This document shows positions 25,261-35,590 of a stretch of 64,000 nucleotides of DNA, piece after piece. A program made the position numbers and the translations under genes. The number at the start of each line of letters is the position of its first letter. The stretch's first letter is position 1. Below the pieces are notes generated by a model that saw only the letters and a list, made by a program, of their open reading frames with translations, was not told the origin of the DNA and searched no databases. Source of the DNA: Rahnella sikkimica (GTDB lineage: Bacteria > Pseudomonadota > Gammaproteobacteria > Enterobacterales > Enterobacteriaceae); the NCBI RefSeq assembly GCF_002951615.1, contig NZ_CP019063.1, positions 372,001 to 436,000 on the forward strand. The letters are read 5' to 3'.

Positions 25261-26403
25261 ATGCCATCAAGACTTTTGCCATTACTCATTATTCTGGGGC
25301 TGAGCGGATGTGATAATTCGCAAACGGCTCAGCAATCTCCTCCGCCCGTTGACGTCGGCGTCGTTACGCTAAAAACGCAATCGTTTAATCTGGTCAGCGA
25401 ATTAACCGGGCGCACCACCGCGACATTAACCGCCGATGTGCGCCCGCAGGTCGGCGGGCTGATTCAGAAACGTTTATTCACCGAAGGCGAAACGGTCAAA
25501 GCCGGTCAGGCGTTATACCAGATTGACCCGTCCTCTTATAAAGCCACCTATGATCAGGCCGCCGCTGCGCTGAAAAGTGCCAAAGCCCTGGTGATTTCCG
25601 ATTGCCAGAAAGCCAAACGCTACGCGGTGCTGGTGAAGGAACAGGGCGTGTCGCAGCAGGACGCCGAAGACGCGCAGTCAGCCTGTGCGGAAGATCGAGC
25701 CAGCGTGGATGAAAAAGCGGCAGCGCTGGAAACGGCAAAGATTAATCTCGACTGGACGCGCGTCACCTCGCCGATTGCGGGGCGGATTGGCATTTCATCC
25801 GTCACGCCGGGCGCGCTGGTCTCTGCCGCGCAGGACACCGCGCTGGCTACCGTGCGTAATCTCGATTCCATGTTCGTGGATCTCACCCGCTCCAGCGCGG
25901 ATTTACTGGCCCTGCGCAAACGCGCGCTGGCGACCAACAGCGACACTTTAAGCGTGACGCTGACGCTGGAAGACGGTTCGGTATATCCCGTAAAAGGCCG
26001 TCTGGAGCTGACCGAAGTGGCCGTCGATGAAGCCACCGGCTCCGTGACGTTGCGCGCCGTGTTCCCGAACCCGAAACATGTGCTGCTGCCGGGGATGTTT
26101 ATCCGTGCTGACGTCGATGAAGGCGTGGTCGAAAACGCCATTCTCGCGCCGCAGCAGGGCATCACCCGCGATGCCAAAGGCGATGCCACCGCGCTGGTGG
26201 TCACCGCAGACAACAAAGTCGAACAACGTGACGTGATTACCGGCGACGCCAGCGGCACAAACTGGCTGATCCTCAAAGGATTACAGGCGGGCGACCGCGT
26301 GCTGGTGGAAGGCAGCGACAAAGTCGCAACCGGCGACACCGTCAAACCAGTGGAAGTGAATAACGACGCAGCCGCCACCCAAAGCACAGAAGGAGCCGCC
26401 TGA
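25261..26403 (+). CDS. RND efflux periplasmic adaptor (AcrA-type lipoprotein)
   Basis: This 380-residue membrane-fusion protein has lipobox LSGC (Cys about residue 17). Its order is: beta-barrel start, 'VRPQVGGLIQKRLFTEGETVKAGQALYQIDPSSY' lipoyl half, alpha-hairpin (about 90-145), second lipoyl half ('TSPIAGRIGISSVTPGALVS'), then barrel and membrane-proximal domains. The hairpin carries unusual Cys residues ('ISDCQKAKRY' and 'AQSACAEDRAS') that could pair. It bridges the inner-membrane pump to the outer-membrane channel. Its stop shares one base with the pump's start. Confidence 0.95.
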   Translation: MPSRLLPLLIILGLSGCDNSQTAQQSPPPVDVGVVTLKTQSFNLVSELTGRTTATLTADVRPQVGGLIQKRLFTEGETVKAGQALYQIDPSSYKATYDQAAAALKSAKALVISDCQKAKRYAVLVKEQGVSQQDAEDAQSACAEDRASVDEKAAALETAKINLDWTRVTSPIAGRIGISSVTPGALVSAAQDTALATVRNLDSMFVDLTRSSADLLALRKRALATNSDTLSVTLTLEDGSVYPVKGRLELTEVAVDEATGSVTLRAVFPNPKHVLLPGMFIRADVDEGVVENAILAPQQGITRDAKGDATALVVTADNKVEQRDVITGDASGTNWLILKGLQAGDRVLVEGSDKVATGDTVKPVEVNNDAAATQSTEGAA

Positions 26404-29400
26404 TGTTCTCCCGCTTCTTTGTGCGTCGCCCGGTTTTTGCCTGGGTGATTTCCATTCTGATCATGATGGCCGGGGTCATGGCGATCCGCACGCTGCCGGT
26501 CGCGCAGTACCCGGACGTCGCGCCGCCCTCCGTTAAAATCAAAGCGACCTATTCAGGCGCATCCGCTGAAACGCTGGAAAACAGCGTCACGCAGGTCATC
26601 GAGCAGCAACTGACCGGCCTGGATAATCTGCTCTATTTCAGCTCCAGCAGCAGTTCCGACGGCTCTGTGGATATCACGGTGACGTTCAAACAGGGCACCA
26701 ATCCGGATACCGCACAGGTTCAGGTACAGAACAAAGTGCAGCAGGCCGAATCGCGCCTGCCGACGGAAGTCCAAACCGCAGGCGTGACCGTCACTAAATC
26801 ACAGTCCAACTTCCTGCTGATCATGGCGGTGTATGACAAAACCGACAAAGCCACCAGTTCGGATATCGCCGACTGGCTGGTGAGTAACATGCAGGATCCG
26901 CTGGCGCGTATCAGCGGCGTCGGCAGTTTGCAGGTGTTCGGCGCGGAATACGCCATGCGCATCTGGATGGACCCGACCAAACTGGCGGCTTACGACCTGA
27001 TGCCGTCTGACGTTCAGACCGCGATTGAAGCGCAAAACGTACAGATTTCTGCCGGTAAAATCGGCGGTTTGCCGTCTTCCAGTACTCAGCAACTGACCGC
27101 CACCGTGCGTGCGCAGTCACGCCTGCAAACGCCGGAACAGTTCCGCAATATCATCGTAAAAGGCAATACCGGCGGCGCGATTGTTCGTATCAGTGACATC
27201 GCGCGTGTCGAAATGGGCAGTGAAGATTACACCGCAACGTCCCAGCTGAACGGTCATCCGGCCGCGGGGATGGCGGTCATGCTGTCGCCGGGTGCCAATG
27301 CGCTCGACACCGCCACGCTGGTGAAAAATACCATCAGCGAATACCAGCGCAGTATGCCGAAGGGCTATGACATCGCGTATCCGAAAGACAGCACCGAATT
27401 CATTAAAGTGTCGGTGCAGGACGTGATCAAAACGCTGGTCGAAGCCATCGCACTGGTGATCGTGGTGATGTATCTGTTTATGCAGAACCTGCGCGCCACG
27501 CTTATTCCTGCGCTGGCGGTACCGGTAGTGTTGCTCGGGACGTTCGGCGTGCTGGCGTTGTTCGGCTATTCGATCAACACCCTGACGCTGTTTGCGATGG
27601 TGCTGGCGATCGGTTTGCTGGTGGATGACGCGATTGTGGTGGTGGAAAACGTCGAGCGAATCATGCGCGATGAAGGGCTTTCTGCCCGCGATGCCACCGA
27701 GAAATCGATGGGTGAAATCTCCGGCGCGCTGGTGGCGATTGCCCTGGTGCTCTCCGCCGTCTTCCTGCCGATGGCCTTTTTCGGCGGTTCCACGGGCGTG
27801 ATTTACCGCCAGTTCTCGGTCACGATTATCTCGGCGATGGCGCTTTCTGTTGTGGTCGCGCTGACCCTGACACCCGCGCTGTGCGGCGCTTTCCTGCGCC
27901 ATAAACCGCAATCAACCACCGGCTTCTTTGGCGGCTTCAACCGTCTGTATTCGCGCACGGAGCACCGCTATGAAAATGGCGTTACGCACGTGCAGCGACG
28001 CCCGGTCGCGATGGTGCTGATTTACGGCGCGATGGCGGCGCTGATGGGCTTGCTGATGTGGCAACTGCCGACCAGCTTCCTGCCGTCCGAAGATCAGGGC
28101 GAGATTATGGTGCAGTACACCCTGCCCGCGGGCGCAACGGCAAACCGCACCGAAGCGGTGAATTCCCGCGTCACGCAGTGGTTTATGGATAAAGAAAAAG
28201 ACAATACCAACGTCATTTTCACCATCACCGGCTTTAACTTCAGCGGCAGCGGCCAGAACGCCGGGATGGCCTTCGTCTCTCTCAAAAACTGGGACGACCG
28301 CCCCGGCACGGCCAATACCGCGCAATCCATCGCCGGACGCGCCATGAAAGATCTCGCGGTGATCCGCGATGCCAAAGTCATTGCCATGACACCGCCGTCG
28401 GTGGACGGTCTGGGGCAAAGTAACGGCTTCACCTTCGAGCTGATGTCCACCGGCGGCACCAGCCGCGACGAACTGCTTAAACTGCGGACAGAACTGCTGG
28501 CACTGGCGGCGAAAAGCCCCGAGCTGCAATCCGTCCGCGCCAACGATTTACCGCAGATGCCGCAGCTTCAGGTGGATATCGACAACAACAAAGCCGTGGC
28601 GCTCGGGTTAACGCTGAGTGACGTCACCGATACGCTGAGCAGCGCGTGGGGCGGAACCTATGTCAATGATTTTATTGACCGTGGCCGCGTAAAAGAAGTG
28701 TACATCCAAAGCGACAGTCAGTTCCGTTCCAAACCCGCTGACCTGAATAAATGGTTTGTCCGCAGCAGCGACGGCACCAGCATGACGCCGTTCTCCGCGT
28801 TTGCCACCACGCACTGGACCTACGGCCCGGAAAGTCTGGCGCGCTACAACGGCTCAACGTCTTATGAGATTCAGGGTGAAAACACCGACGGCTACAGCTC
28901 CGGCGCGGCCATGGCAAAAATGGAAGCGCTGGCGGACAAACTCCCGGCCGGTTCCACCTGGGCCTGGAGCGGTTTGTCGTTGCAGGAAAAGCTCGCCAGC
29001 GGGCAGGCGCTGAGTCTTTACGGCATCTCGATTCTGGTGGTGTTTCTGTGCCTCGCCGCGCTGTACGAAAGCTGGTCTGTCCCCTTCTCCGTCATTCTGG
29101 TGATCCCGCTCGGTCTGCTGGGGGCCTCCCTTGCCGCCGAACTGCGCGGGCTGAATAACGACGTGTATTTCCAGGTCGCGTTGCTGACCACCATCGGGCT
29201 TTCGTCGAAAAACGCCATCCTGATCGTTGAATTCGCCGAGGCGGCGCTCAAACAGGGCAGCACCTTAACGGCGGCGGCGCTCTCTGCGGCGCGGACCCGT
29301 CTGCGCCCGATTCTGATGACTTCACTGGCCTTTATCGCCGGGGTCATGCCGCTGGCGGTTGCAACCGGCGCGGGGGCTAACAGCCGTATCGCCATCGGGA

Positions 29401-29519
29401 CCGGCATTATTGGCGGCACCGTGACCGCCACAATACTGGCTATTTTCTTTGTTCCGCTGTTCTTCGTTCTGGTGAAAAAAGTCTTCACCGGCCACAAAGA
29501 CGCGCAGGAGTCAGCATGA
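26403..29519 (+). CDS. RND multidrug efflux pump, AcrB/HAE1 type
   Basis: This 1038-residue inner-membrane trimeric pump has twelve membrane helices in two halves, each followed by a large periplasmic loop. The proton-relay Asp408-Asp409 are in 'GLLVDDAIVVVENV' and the partner Lys in 'GLSSKNAILIVEFAE' near 940. N-terminal 'FVRRPVFAWVISI' and 'LPVAQYPDVAPPSV' match the HAE1 family, so organic compounds rather than metals are expected substrates. Length equals AcrB (1049) within normal limits. It overlaps the channel gene by 4 bases. Confidence 0.96.
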   Translation: MFSRFFVRRPVFAWVISILIMMAGVMAIRTLPVAQYPDVAPPSVKIKATYSGASAETLENSVTQVIEQQLTGLDNLLYFSSSSSSDGSVDITVTFKQGTNPDTAQVQVQNKVQQAESRLPTEVQTAGVTVTKSQSNFLLIMAVYDKTDKATSSDIADWLVSNMQDPLARISGVGSLQVFGAEYAMRIWMDPTKLAAYDLMPSDVQTAIEAQNVQISAGKIGGLPSSSTQQLTATVRAQSRLQTPEQFRNIIVKGNTGGAIVRISDIARVEMGSEDYTATSQLNGHPAAGMAVMLSPGANALDTATLVKNTISEYQRSMPKGYDIAYPKDSTEFIKVSVQDVIKTLVEAIALVIVVMYLFMQNLRATLIPALAVPVVLLGTFGVLALFGYSINTLTLFAMVLAIGLLVDDAIVVVENVERIMRDEGLSARDATEKSMGEISGALVAIALVLSAVFLPMAFFGGSTGVIYRQFSVTIISAMALSVVVALTLTPALCGAFLRHKPQSTTGFFGGFNRLYSRTEHRYENGVTHVQRRPVAMVLIYGAMAALMGLLMWQLPTSFLPSEDQGEIMVQYTLPAGATANRTEAVNSRVTQWFMDKEKDNTNVIFTITGFNFSGSGQNAGMAFVSLKNWDDRPGTANTAQSIAGRAMKDLAVIRDAKVIAMTPPSVDGLGQSNGFTFELMSTGGTSRDELLKLRTELLALAAKSPELQSVRANDLPQMPQLQVDIDNNKAVALGLTLSDVTDTLSSAWGGTYVNDFIDRGRVKEVYIQSDSQFRSKPADLNKWFVRSSDGTSMTPFSAFATTHWTYGPESLARYNGSTSYEIQGENTDGYSSGAAMAKMEALADKLPAGSTWAWSGLSLQEKLASGQALSLYGISILVVFLCLAALYESWSVPFSVILVIPLGLLGASLAAELRGLNNDVYFQVALLTTIGLSSKNAILIVEFAEAALKQGSTLTAAALSAARTRLRPILMTSLAFIAGVMPLAVATGAGANSRIAIGTGIIGGTVTATILAIFFVPLFFVLVKKVFTGHKDAQESA

Positions 29520-30889
29520 TTTTTCGTCTGAGTATTATTTCGTTGTCGTTCCTGCTGGCCGGTTGTCTTTCACTGGATCCGCACTACCAGCGCCCTGCCG
29601 CGCCGGTGCCTGCCGTCTGGCCTGCGCAGGGAACGCCGCCTGCGGCCACGACCGTGCTGGCCGACTGGCAACACATCATGACCGATTCGCGCCTCAATGC
29701 CGTGGTGGCGAAAGCGCTGACCAGTAACCGGGATTTGCAGGAAGCGATTGCCGATATCGAAGCGGCGAAAGCGCTCTACGGGGAGCAGCGCGCGAGCCTG
29801 TTCCCGACGGTGGATGCGGAACTGACGCAAACCCGCAGCCGCACGCAGGACGCAGGGGTTTCAAGCTCTGCGACAGCAGACGGCGCGGTGAGCAGTTTTG
29901 AGATTGATTTATTTGGCCGCAACCGCAGCCTGAGCACGGCGGCGAAAGAAACCTGGCTGGCCAGTGAATCCACCGCACAGAACACCCGCCTGACGCTGAT
30001 TGCCGAAACCAGCACTGCCTGGATCACGCTGGCGGCGGATAACAGCAACCTGAAACTGGCGCAGGACACCCAAAAAAGCGCGGCCGATTCACTGCGTATC
30101 ACGCAGTTGCGCCAGAAAGAAGGCGTGGCGTCCGGGCCGGATGTCAGCGAATCCATGGCGGTGTATCAGTCTGCCCGCGCCAGCGTCGCCAGCTATCAGA
30201 CGCTGGTCGCGCAGGACATCAACGCCCTGAACCTGCTGGTGGGAGAAACCGTGCCGCAAAATCTGCTGCCGGGCACGCTGGAAGATCTCTCACCAAAAGC
30301 CATCGCGCTGGTGCCCGCCGGTGTTTCGTCCTCCGTATTACTGCGTCGCCCGGACGTCCAGGAAGCCGAACATAACCTCAAAAGCGCCAACGCGGATATC
30401 GGCGCAGCAAGGGCAAACTTCTTCCCGACGTTGTCACTCACCGCCAGCGCAGGGGTCGGCAGCAGTTCGCTGTCGAACCTGTTCAGCCACGGTGCCAACG
30501 TCTGGTCATTCGCCCCCAGCCTGACGCTGCCGCTGTTCACGGGTGGCAGCAATACCGCACAACTGCGTTACGCTGAAGCCGAGAAAAAAGGCCTGATCGC
30601 TGCGTATGAAAAATCCATTCAGAGCGCGTTCAAGGACGTTGCTAACGCCCTCGCCCGCCGTGCAACCCTCAGCGAACAACTGGATGCCCAGCAGCAATAT
30701 GTCGCCGCGTCGCAACGCAGTTATGACCTGGCGCGCCGCAGCTATGAAACCGGCGCAGGCGATTACCTCACCGTGCTCACCGACCAGCGCTCGCTGTGGT
30801 CAGCACAGGTGGATCTGATTGCCTTACAGCAAACCGATTTCGAAAACCGTATTACGCTGTGGCAGTCGCTGGGTGGTGGGGTGAAATAA
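29516..30889 (+). CDS. Outer-membrane efflux channel lipoprotein (NodT/OprM family)
   Basis: This 457-residue TolC-like channel is acylated: lipobox LLAGC at about 13-17 is followed by 'LSLDPHYQRPAAPVP', the NodT-family start. Two repeated coiled-coil/beta-barrel halves are visible ('FEIDLFGRNRSLSTAAKETWLAS' and 'NLKSANADIGAARANFFPTLSLTASAG'). It completes a full tripartite pump with the two preceding genes. A strong terminator follows 26 bases after the stop. Confidence 0.95.
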   Translation: MIFRLSIISLSFLLAGCLSLDPHYQRPAAPVPAVWPAQGTPPAATTVLADWQHIMTDSRLNAVVAKALTSNRDLQEAIADIEAAKALYGEQRASLFPTVDAELTQTRSRTQDAGVSSSATADGAVSSFEIDLFGRNRSLSTAAKETWLASESTAQNTRLTLIAETSTAWITLAADNSNLKLAQDTQKSAADSLRITQLRQKEGVASGPDVSESMAVYQSARASVASYQTLVAQDINALNLLVGETVPQNLLPGTLEDLSPKAIALVPAGVSSSVLLRRPDVQEAEHNLKSANADIGAARANFFPTLSLTASAGVGSSSLSNLFSHGANVWSFAPSLTLPLFTGGSNTAQLRYAEAEKKGLIAAYEKSIQSAFKDVANALARRATLSEQLDAQQQYVAASQRSYDLARRSYETGAGDYLTVLTDQRSLWSAQVDLIALQQTDFENRITLWQSLGGGVK

Positions 30890-30915
30890 CGCGAAGAGTT
30901 CTGAGAGATATATTG

Positions 30916-30942
30916 AATACCGCAGAAATGCGGTATTTTTTT
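30916..30942 (+). terminator. Terminator of the RND operon
   Basis: AATACCGCA, a GAAA tetraloop and TGCGGTATT form a perfect 9-bp stem followed by six to seven Ts. Confidence 0.92.
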
Positions 30943-31057
30943 GGCTATAAAACAGGGACGTTGAGGATAAAAAATAGAATGGGAATCAGATGATAAATAT
31001 AGAATAAAAAAAAGGGACCGTACAGGGCCGGCCCCAAAAAGGAAGAACTCCAACAGT

Positions 31058-31121
31058 ATTATAATGGCATGATGTTTTACCATAAATGGTTGCTCAATAA
31101 ACATCATGCACGTATTATAAT
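31058..31121. repeat. 64-base two-part inverted repeat between convergent operons
   Basis: The left arm has ATTATAAT (31058-31065) and GCATGATGTTT (31067-31077). The right arm has AAACATCATGC (31099-31109) and ATTATAAT (31114-31121). The inner 11-bp arms match perfectly, and the outer ones match after a 1 versus 4 base bulge. The element sits between the 3' ends of the RND operon and the bamA-like gene. It could be a MITE-like repeat or a large hairpin acting on both transcripts. Confidence 0.7.
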
Positions 31122-31190
31122 TGATCGCCTATCTGTTTCCATCCTCATTACGTCTGTATAAAGTAATAACTTCGTAAGCCGGTAATAGTA

Positions 31191-33611
31191 TCACCAGGTT
31201 TTCCCGATATTAAACTGGAACTGTTCCGCGCTGTCGCCTTCATATTTCACCAGCGGTTGCGCATACGAGAATACCAGCGGACCTAACGGCGATTGCCATT
31301 GCAGTGAAATACCGCTGGAAACACGAATATGCGTCGGGTCACTGTAATCGGGAATACCCGCCGCTTCCGTCGCCGCCGTATTTTGCCATTTCGTATCCCA
31401 CACCGTACCGGAATCCACGAAGAACGACGTTCGCACGGAACTGGCGTATTTTTCACTGATAAACGGCGTCGGTACGTACAGCTCTGCGCTGGCAATCGCC
31501 ATCGCATTCCCGCCGACGGCATCGGTCGATTTTGTCACCGGACAGGTGGAATACGAGGTATCAACGCTGGCACATTTGTAATATGCCGCTTTCGGGCCGA
31601 TGGTGTTGGACGAGAATCCGCGCACCGAGGTGGAGCCGCCCGCGTAGAAGTTATCGTAGAACGGTACGTCGTTGCCGCCCAGTCCGGCGGCGTAACCGGC
31701 TTTGGCGCGGCCCATCAGCACCCAGTCGGATTTGTCGCTCAGCGGGATGTAATGGTTGGCATCAAACGTGATTTTGTAATAACTGTCGTCCGAGCCCGGC
31801 GTGGTGACTTTTGCACTTAAACTGGCGCGCGTGCCCGACGACGGGAAGAAGCCACGGTTGAGATCGTTGTACGCCCAGCCGACGCTGGCGAAGAAGTCGT
31901 TGGTGCGTAACTCCGCCGTGCTGTTGCCGGAAGTCACGATCCCCGGTTGTACGCCGCTGGAATTGAGATAGCGCCACACCGCCACCTGCGGTTCCATGTC
32001 GCTCAGCGTGCTGTGAACGTAATCCAGCCCCAGGTTCAGCGTATTGTCTTCGCTGACCGGCAGACCGAGATTCACGCCAGTGCCGTAGCTTTGCAGGTTA
32101 TAGGCGGCCAGATCGTTGTCTGAGGCGTCGTAGTGATTGTAGAAGACTTTGCCGCCCAGACTGACGCCATCGACCGTGTAATACGGGTTGGTCGCCGAGA
32201 CTTCGACATACGTCTGGTAGGAATTGCGCGTGCCGCTAAAACTGACCGTGTTGCCGCTGCCGAGCCAGTTATCCTGCGTCACACCCAGCTGATAGCTGAT
32301 GCCGCTGTCCGTGCCGTAACCCACGCCGACATTGAATGTCCCGGTGTTCCGCTCTTTGACTTTGTACACCACGTCAACCTGATCGGTGGAACCCGGCACC
32401 GGCTGCGTATCGACGTCTACCGTCTCGAAATAGCCGGTGCGGTTCAGGCGGTCTTTGCCTTTTTGCACCAGATCGTTGCCCAGCCACGCGCCTTCCATCT
32501 GCCGCATCTCACGGCGCAGCACTTGATCTTTCGACGTGTCATTGCCTTCAAAACGGATCCGGCGCACCGAATAACGGTTTCCGGCATCCACGTTAATATG
32601 CAGTTTGACGGTTTTATCGGCGTCATTAATCTCGCTTTGCGTGGTGACGTGCGGATAAGCATACCCGTAACGTCCCAGCATATTTTTAATATCCCCTTCG
32701 ATTTTGGTGACTTTCGCGCCGTTATATAATTCACCTGCCGGAATAGCGGTCAGCGCTTCAACTTCGGCTGAATGTCCGGCCATCGAACCGGTCAGCGTCA
32801 CACCGGACACTTTATATTGTGCGCCTTCGGTAATATTGACCGTAATATAAATCCCTTTCTTATCGGGCGTTAAACTGACCTGCGTGGAGTCCACGTTAAA
32901 ACGCGCGTAACCCCGGTCAAGATAAAAGCTGCGCAGCGTTTCGAGGTCGCCGGACAGCTTTTGTTTTTCGTATTTTTTATCGCCGATGACGTTCCACCAC
33001 GGGACTTCATCACGCAGCTGGAAATGTGCGATCAGATCGTCATTGGTGAAGGCTTTATTGCCCACGATATTGATTTGCTGGATCTTTGCCGACACCCCTT
33101 CGGTGAAGACCAGTTTCACATCCACGCGGTTACGCGGCAGCGGCGTCACCACCGCTTTCACGCTGGCGCTGTATTTACCGACGCTATAATAGAAATCCTC
33201 CAGGCCGCGTTCAATCGACGAAATACTGGTGCGATCCAGCGCATCGCCGACACGAACCCCGGAGGCCTCGAGGTTTTGTTTCAGCATGTCGTCTTTGATG
33301 GCTTTGTTGCCGGAGAAAGTAATGCTGGCGATCGTCGGCCTTTCTTTGACCTGCACAATCAGCGTGTTGCCCTCTTCCAGCACTTTCACATCGTCAAAAT
33401 TCCCGGTCGCAAACAGCGACCGAATCGTCTGGCTGATATCGTCATCCGATACCGTATCTCCCACACGCACGGGGATGCTCAGCAACGCAGCGCCGACGGT
33501 CACGCGCTGCAAACCTTCGACGTGAATGTCTTTAACGACAAAGCCGTCCGCGGCAACAGCCGCCGTGCTGCTCAACAGCAGCGACGCTAAGAGTAATTTT
33601 TTCATTGTCAT
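31191..33611 (-). CDS. BamA paralogue (Omp85 outer-membrane insertase)
   Basis: This 806-residue protein has a signal peptide (1-21, ending AVAA). Five POTRA domains follow ('[14 protein letters not shown]...', about 24-420), then an Omp85 barrel with '[13 protein letters not shown]' on loop 6 and the C-terminal beta-signal ending 'FNIGKTW'. It is close to E. coli BamA (810) along its whole length. The housekeeping bamA always sits in rseP-bamA-skp-lpxD, whereas here it is alone between an efflux operon and an ABC operon. It therefore looks like an extra copy, comparable in concept to the BamK paralogue described in Klebsiella. It could assemble specific outer-membrane proteins or be used under stress. 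No sigma-E promoter is obvious. Confidence 0.93.
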   Translation of the reverse strand: MTMKKLLLASLLLSSTAAVAADGFVVKDIHVEGLQRVTVGAALLSIPVRVGDTVSDDDISQTIRSLFATGNFDDVKVLEEGNTLIVQVKERPTIASITFSGNKAIKDDMLKQNLEASGVRVGDALDRTSISSIERGLEDFYYSVGKYSASVKAVVTPLPRNRVDVKLVFTEGVSAKIQQINIVGNKAFTNDDLIAHFQLRDEVPWWNVIGDKKYEKQKLSGDLETLRSFYLDRGYARFNVDSTQVSLTPDKKGIYITVNITEGAQYKVSGVTLTGSMAGHSAEVEALTAIPAGELYNGAKVTKIEGDIKNMLGRYGYAYPHVTTQSEINDADKTVKLHINVDAGNRYSVRRIRFEGNDTSKDQVLRREMRQMEGAWLGNDLVQKGKDRLNRTGYFETVDVDTQPVPGSTDQVDVVYKVKERNTGTFNVGVGYGTDSGISYQLGVTQDNWLGSGNTVSFSGTRNSYQTYVEVSATNPYYTVDGVSLGGKVFYNHYDASDNDLAAYNLQSYGTGVNLGLPVSEDNTLNLGLDYVHSTLSDMEPQVAVWRYLNSSGVQPGIVTSGNSTAELRTNDFFASVGWAYNDLNRGFFPSSGTRASLSAKVTTPGSDDSYYKITFDANHYIPLSDKSDWVLMGRAKAGYAAGLGGNDVPFYDNFYAGGSTSVRGFSSNTIGPKAAYYKCASVDTSYSTCPVTKSTDAVGGNAMAIASAELYVPTPFISEKYASSVRTSFFVDSGTVWDTKWQNTAATEAAGIPDYSDPTHIRVSSGISLQWQSPLGPLVFSYAQPLVKYEGDSAEQFQFNIGKTW

Positions 33612-33946
33612 GTGATCCGTGCACGCCGTTTTTCAACTCACCCAATTTCCTGAAAACAAAAAAAATTTAGCTTTCAGAAGAAATAACCTCGCTAACAGAC
33701 TGCAGGAAATATCCGAGGTTCATCGGGGACGTTTTGATTTTCGGAAAACATGGGATTCTGTTACGCATTACTTACGTTATTTTCGCGAGGCGTACAGGCG
33801 GGGTTTTAATATTGATAATAAAAATCCTACATAATCGCATCAGCAGGAAATCCAAAAAAATTCATAAAACCTTTTGCATCAAATTGACACATTTTGTTAT
33901 GTTATCACATATCAAATACACCACCGCGATGAACAGGTAGAAGGGA
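33612..33946. other. Divergent promoter region between the bamA paralogue and the ABC operon
   Basis: About 335 bases with no gene. The right end holds TTGACA (33884-33889) and the Zur-like box. The left part, AT-rich with A-tracts, must hold the bamA-paralogue promoter; no clear hexamers stand out. Confidence 0.5.
33895..33910. promoter_or_regulatory. Zur-like box upstream of the metallophore-type ABC operon
   Basis: TGTTATGTTATCACAT resembles the core of the enterobacterial Zur box at znuA/znuC (TGTTATA-N-TATCACA type). It lies just downstream of a TTGACA -35 element and about 37 bases before the first gene. That is the right position for zinc-dependent repression. Confidence 0.5.
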
Positions 33947-34765
33947 ATGACTGCTGACAGGGCAAAAAATGTCGAACCGGTCCTTGAAGTTAAGGGGCTG
34001 ATGCTGGAAATCGCCGGTGAACAGCGTGTCGCAGATTTGTGTTTTTCAGTGAACGCGGGCGAACGCGTTTGCCTGCTCGGCGCTTCCGGCTCGGGCAAAT
34101 CGCTGACCGCGAAAATGATCACCGGTACGCCGCCCGCGGGCGCAAAGCTCAGCGGCAGTATTCGCGTAAACGGCATTGAAGTCTGCGGTAAACATCCCGT
34201 GGCGCGTTGCGCGCAAAGCCGCGTGGCGACGGTGTTTCAGGATTCTTCCACCGCACTCAATCCCCTGATGACGCTCGGCAAACAGCTGAATCTCGCCCTG
34301 CCCGCGGCAAGCGCAGATGAACTCGCCGCAATGCTCGAACGGGTCGGGCTGGATGAAATCCCAAACTTTGCGGCACGGTATCCGGCTGAACTTTCCGGCG
34401 GCCAGCGGCAGCGTTTGTGTATCGCGCTGGCAATGCAGTCGTCTTCGGCGTTGCTGGTGGCCGATGAGCCAACCACCGCGCTCGACGTGCTCACGCAGCA
34501 ACGGGTTTTACAGGTGATGCGTGATGCTTGCGAAAACGCAGAAAATCCACGCGCGCTGTTGTTTATCACGCACGACATCGCCGTTGCCGCGCAACTTTGC
34601 GGACGGGCGCTGGTGATGGAAAACGGGCGTCTGGTGGAATCCGCCTCGATGGCGCAGTTACTGAATAATCCGCAACACGCTTACACCAAAAGGCTGGTCG
34701 CGGCGGCAAAACACAGCACGGCTTTGCACCGCAATGCCTCAGCCCTTTGCGCGGTGGCCGTCTGA
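33947..34765 (+). CDS. ABC ATPase, DppD/NikD/CntD type
   Basis: This 272-residue ATPase is of the peptide/nickel/opine importer class. Walker A is GASGSGKS at about 46-53, the signature 'LSGGQRQRLCIALAM' near 140, Walker B 'LLVADEPTTALD', and the H-loop 'FITHDIAVA'. The C-terminal part is short compared with DppD and lacks the cysteine-rich iron-sulfur tail. It is the first gene of a five-gene operon behind the Zur-like box. It pairs with the next ATPase (TGATG overlap). Confidence 0.92.
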   Translation: MTADRAKNVEPVLEVKGLMLEIAGEQRVADLCFSVNAGERVCLLGASGSGKSLTAKMITGTPPAGAKLSGSIRVNGIEVCGKHPVARCAQSRVATVFQDSSTALNPLMTLGKQLNLALPAASADELAAMLERVGLDEIPNFAARYPAELSGGQRQRLCIALAMQSSSALLVADEPTTALDVLTQQRVLQVMRDACENAENPRALLFITHDIAVAAQLCGRALVMENGRLVESASMAQLLNNPQHAYTKRLVAAAKHSTALHRNASALCAVAV

Positions 34766-35586
34766 TGAATCCTTCACTGCAACTCGTCACTGAGCCGTTT
34801 CTGCACCTTCACAACGTCAGCCTGAATCTGGCCGTTCCGGGCTTTTTCTGGCAGAAAAAACGCGGATCCGCGCCGCTGTTTTCGCATTTATCCTTACGCA
34901 TTGGCCGCCACGAGCGTGTCGGGCTGGTGGGCGCTTCCGGCTGCGGGAAATCCTCACTCCTGAGAATTTTGCTTGCGATGGATGCACCCGACGACGGCGA
35001 AGTTTTTTGCAACGGAAAACCTGTCCGCCCCGGTTCTGCCCGTTCGCTGCGTGAATACCGCCAGCAGGTGCAATACATTCCGCAGGATCCGGCCGGTTCG
35101 CTGCCGCCCAATCAGAATGTCGGGCAGATTATCGCTGAACCGCTGAAGCGTCTGGGTTTTCAGGGTGGGATAAAAGCGCGCGTGACGCAGGTGATGGCGC
35201 AGGTTGGCCTGCCGGAAGCACTGATGCATCGCGCGGCGGGTGCGCTGTCCGGCGGTCAGGCACAGCGTGTCGCGATTGCCCGTGCGCTGGCGATCCGCCC
35301 CGAATTTCTGATTGCCGATGAACCGGTCAGCGGGCTGGATTTACCGCTGCGTGAGCAAATCAAACAACTTTTACAACAGATCACGCAACAAAATGGCATG
35401 GGGCTGCTGATGGTCACCCACGATATTTCGATGGTGGCCGGGCTGTGCGAACGCCTGCTGGTGATGCACGAGGGCGAAATTATCGAAGACAGCCCGACGC
35501 AGGACGCGCTGCTTGCCCCGCGCCATCCGCATACCCGCCAGTTGCTGGCGGCTTTTCCTCATTTACCTTTGATCGTTAACGGATAA
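34765..35586 (+). CDS. ABC ATPase, DppF/NikE/CntF type
   Basis: About 273 residues from the ATG at 34765, which overlaps the previous stop as TGATG; an in-frame TTG at 34747 is less likely. Walker A is GASGCGKSS, the Q-loop 'YIPQDPAGSLPPN' is typical of DppF-type subunits, the signature is 'LSGGQAQRVAIARAL' and Walker B 'FLIADEPVSGLD'. It forms a heterodimer with the preceding ATPase to power the fused permease encoded further on. Confidence 0.92.
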   Translation: MNPSLQLVTEPFLHLHNVSLNLAVPGFFWQKKRGSAPLFSHLSLRIGRHERVGLVGASGCGKSSLLRILLAMDAPDDGEVFCNGKPVRPGSARSLREYRQQVQYIPQDPAGSLPPNQNVGQIIAEPLKRLGFQGGIKARVTQVMAQVGLPEALMHRAAGALSGGQAQRVAIARALAIRPEFLIADEPVSGLDLPLREQIKQLLQQITQQNGMGLLMVTHDISMVAGLCERLLVMHEGEIIEDSPTQDALLAPRHPHTRQLLAAFPHLPLIVNG

Positions 35587-35590
35587 CCCG

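Noticed and set aside
27117..28529. Two long minus-strand frames rich in His and Arg
   Set aside because: They are antisense to the RND pump gene; the composition mirrors GC-rich codons.
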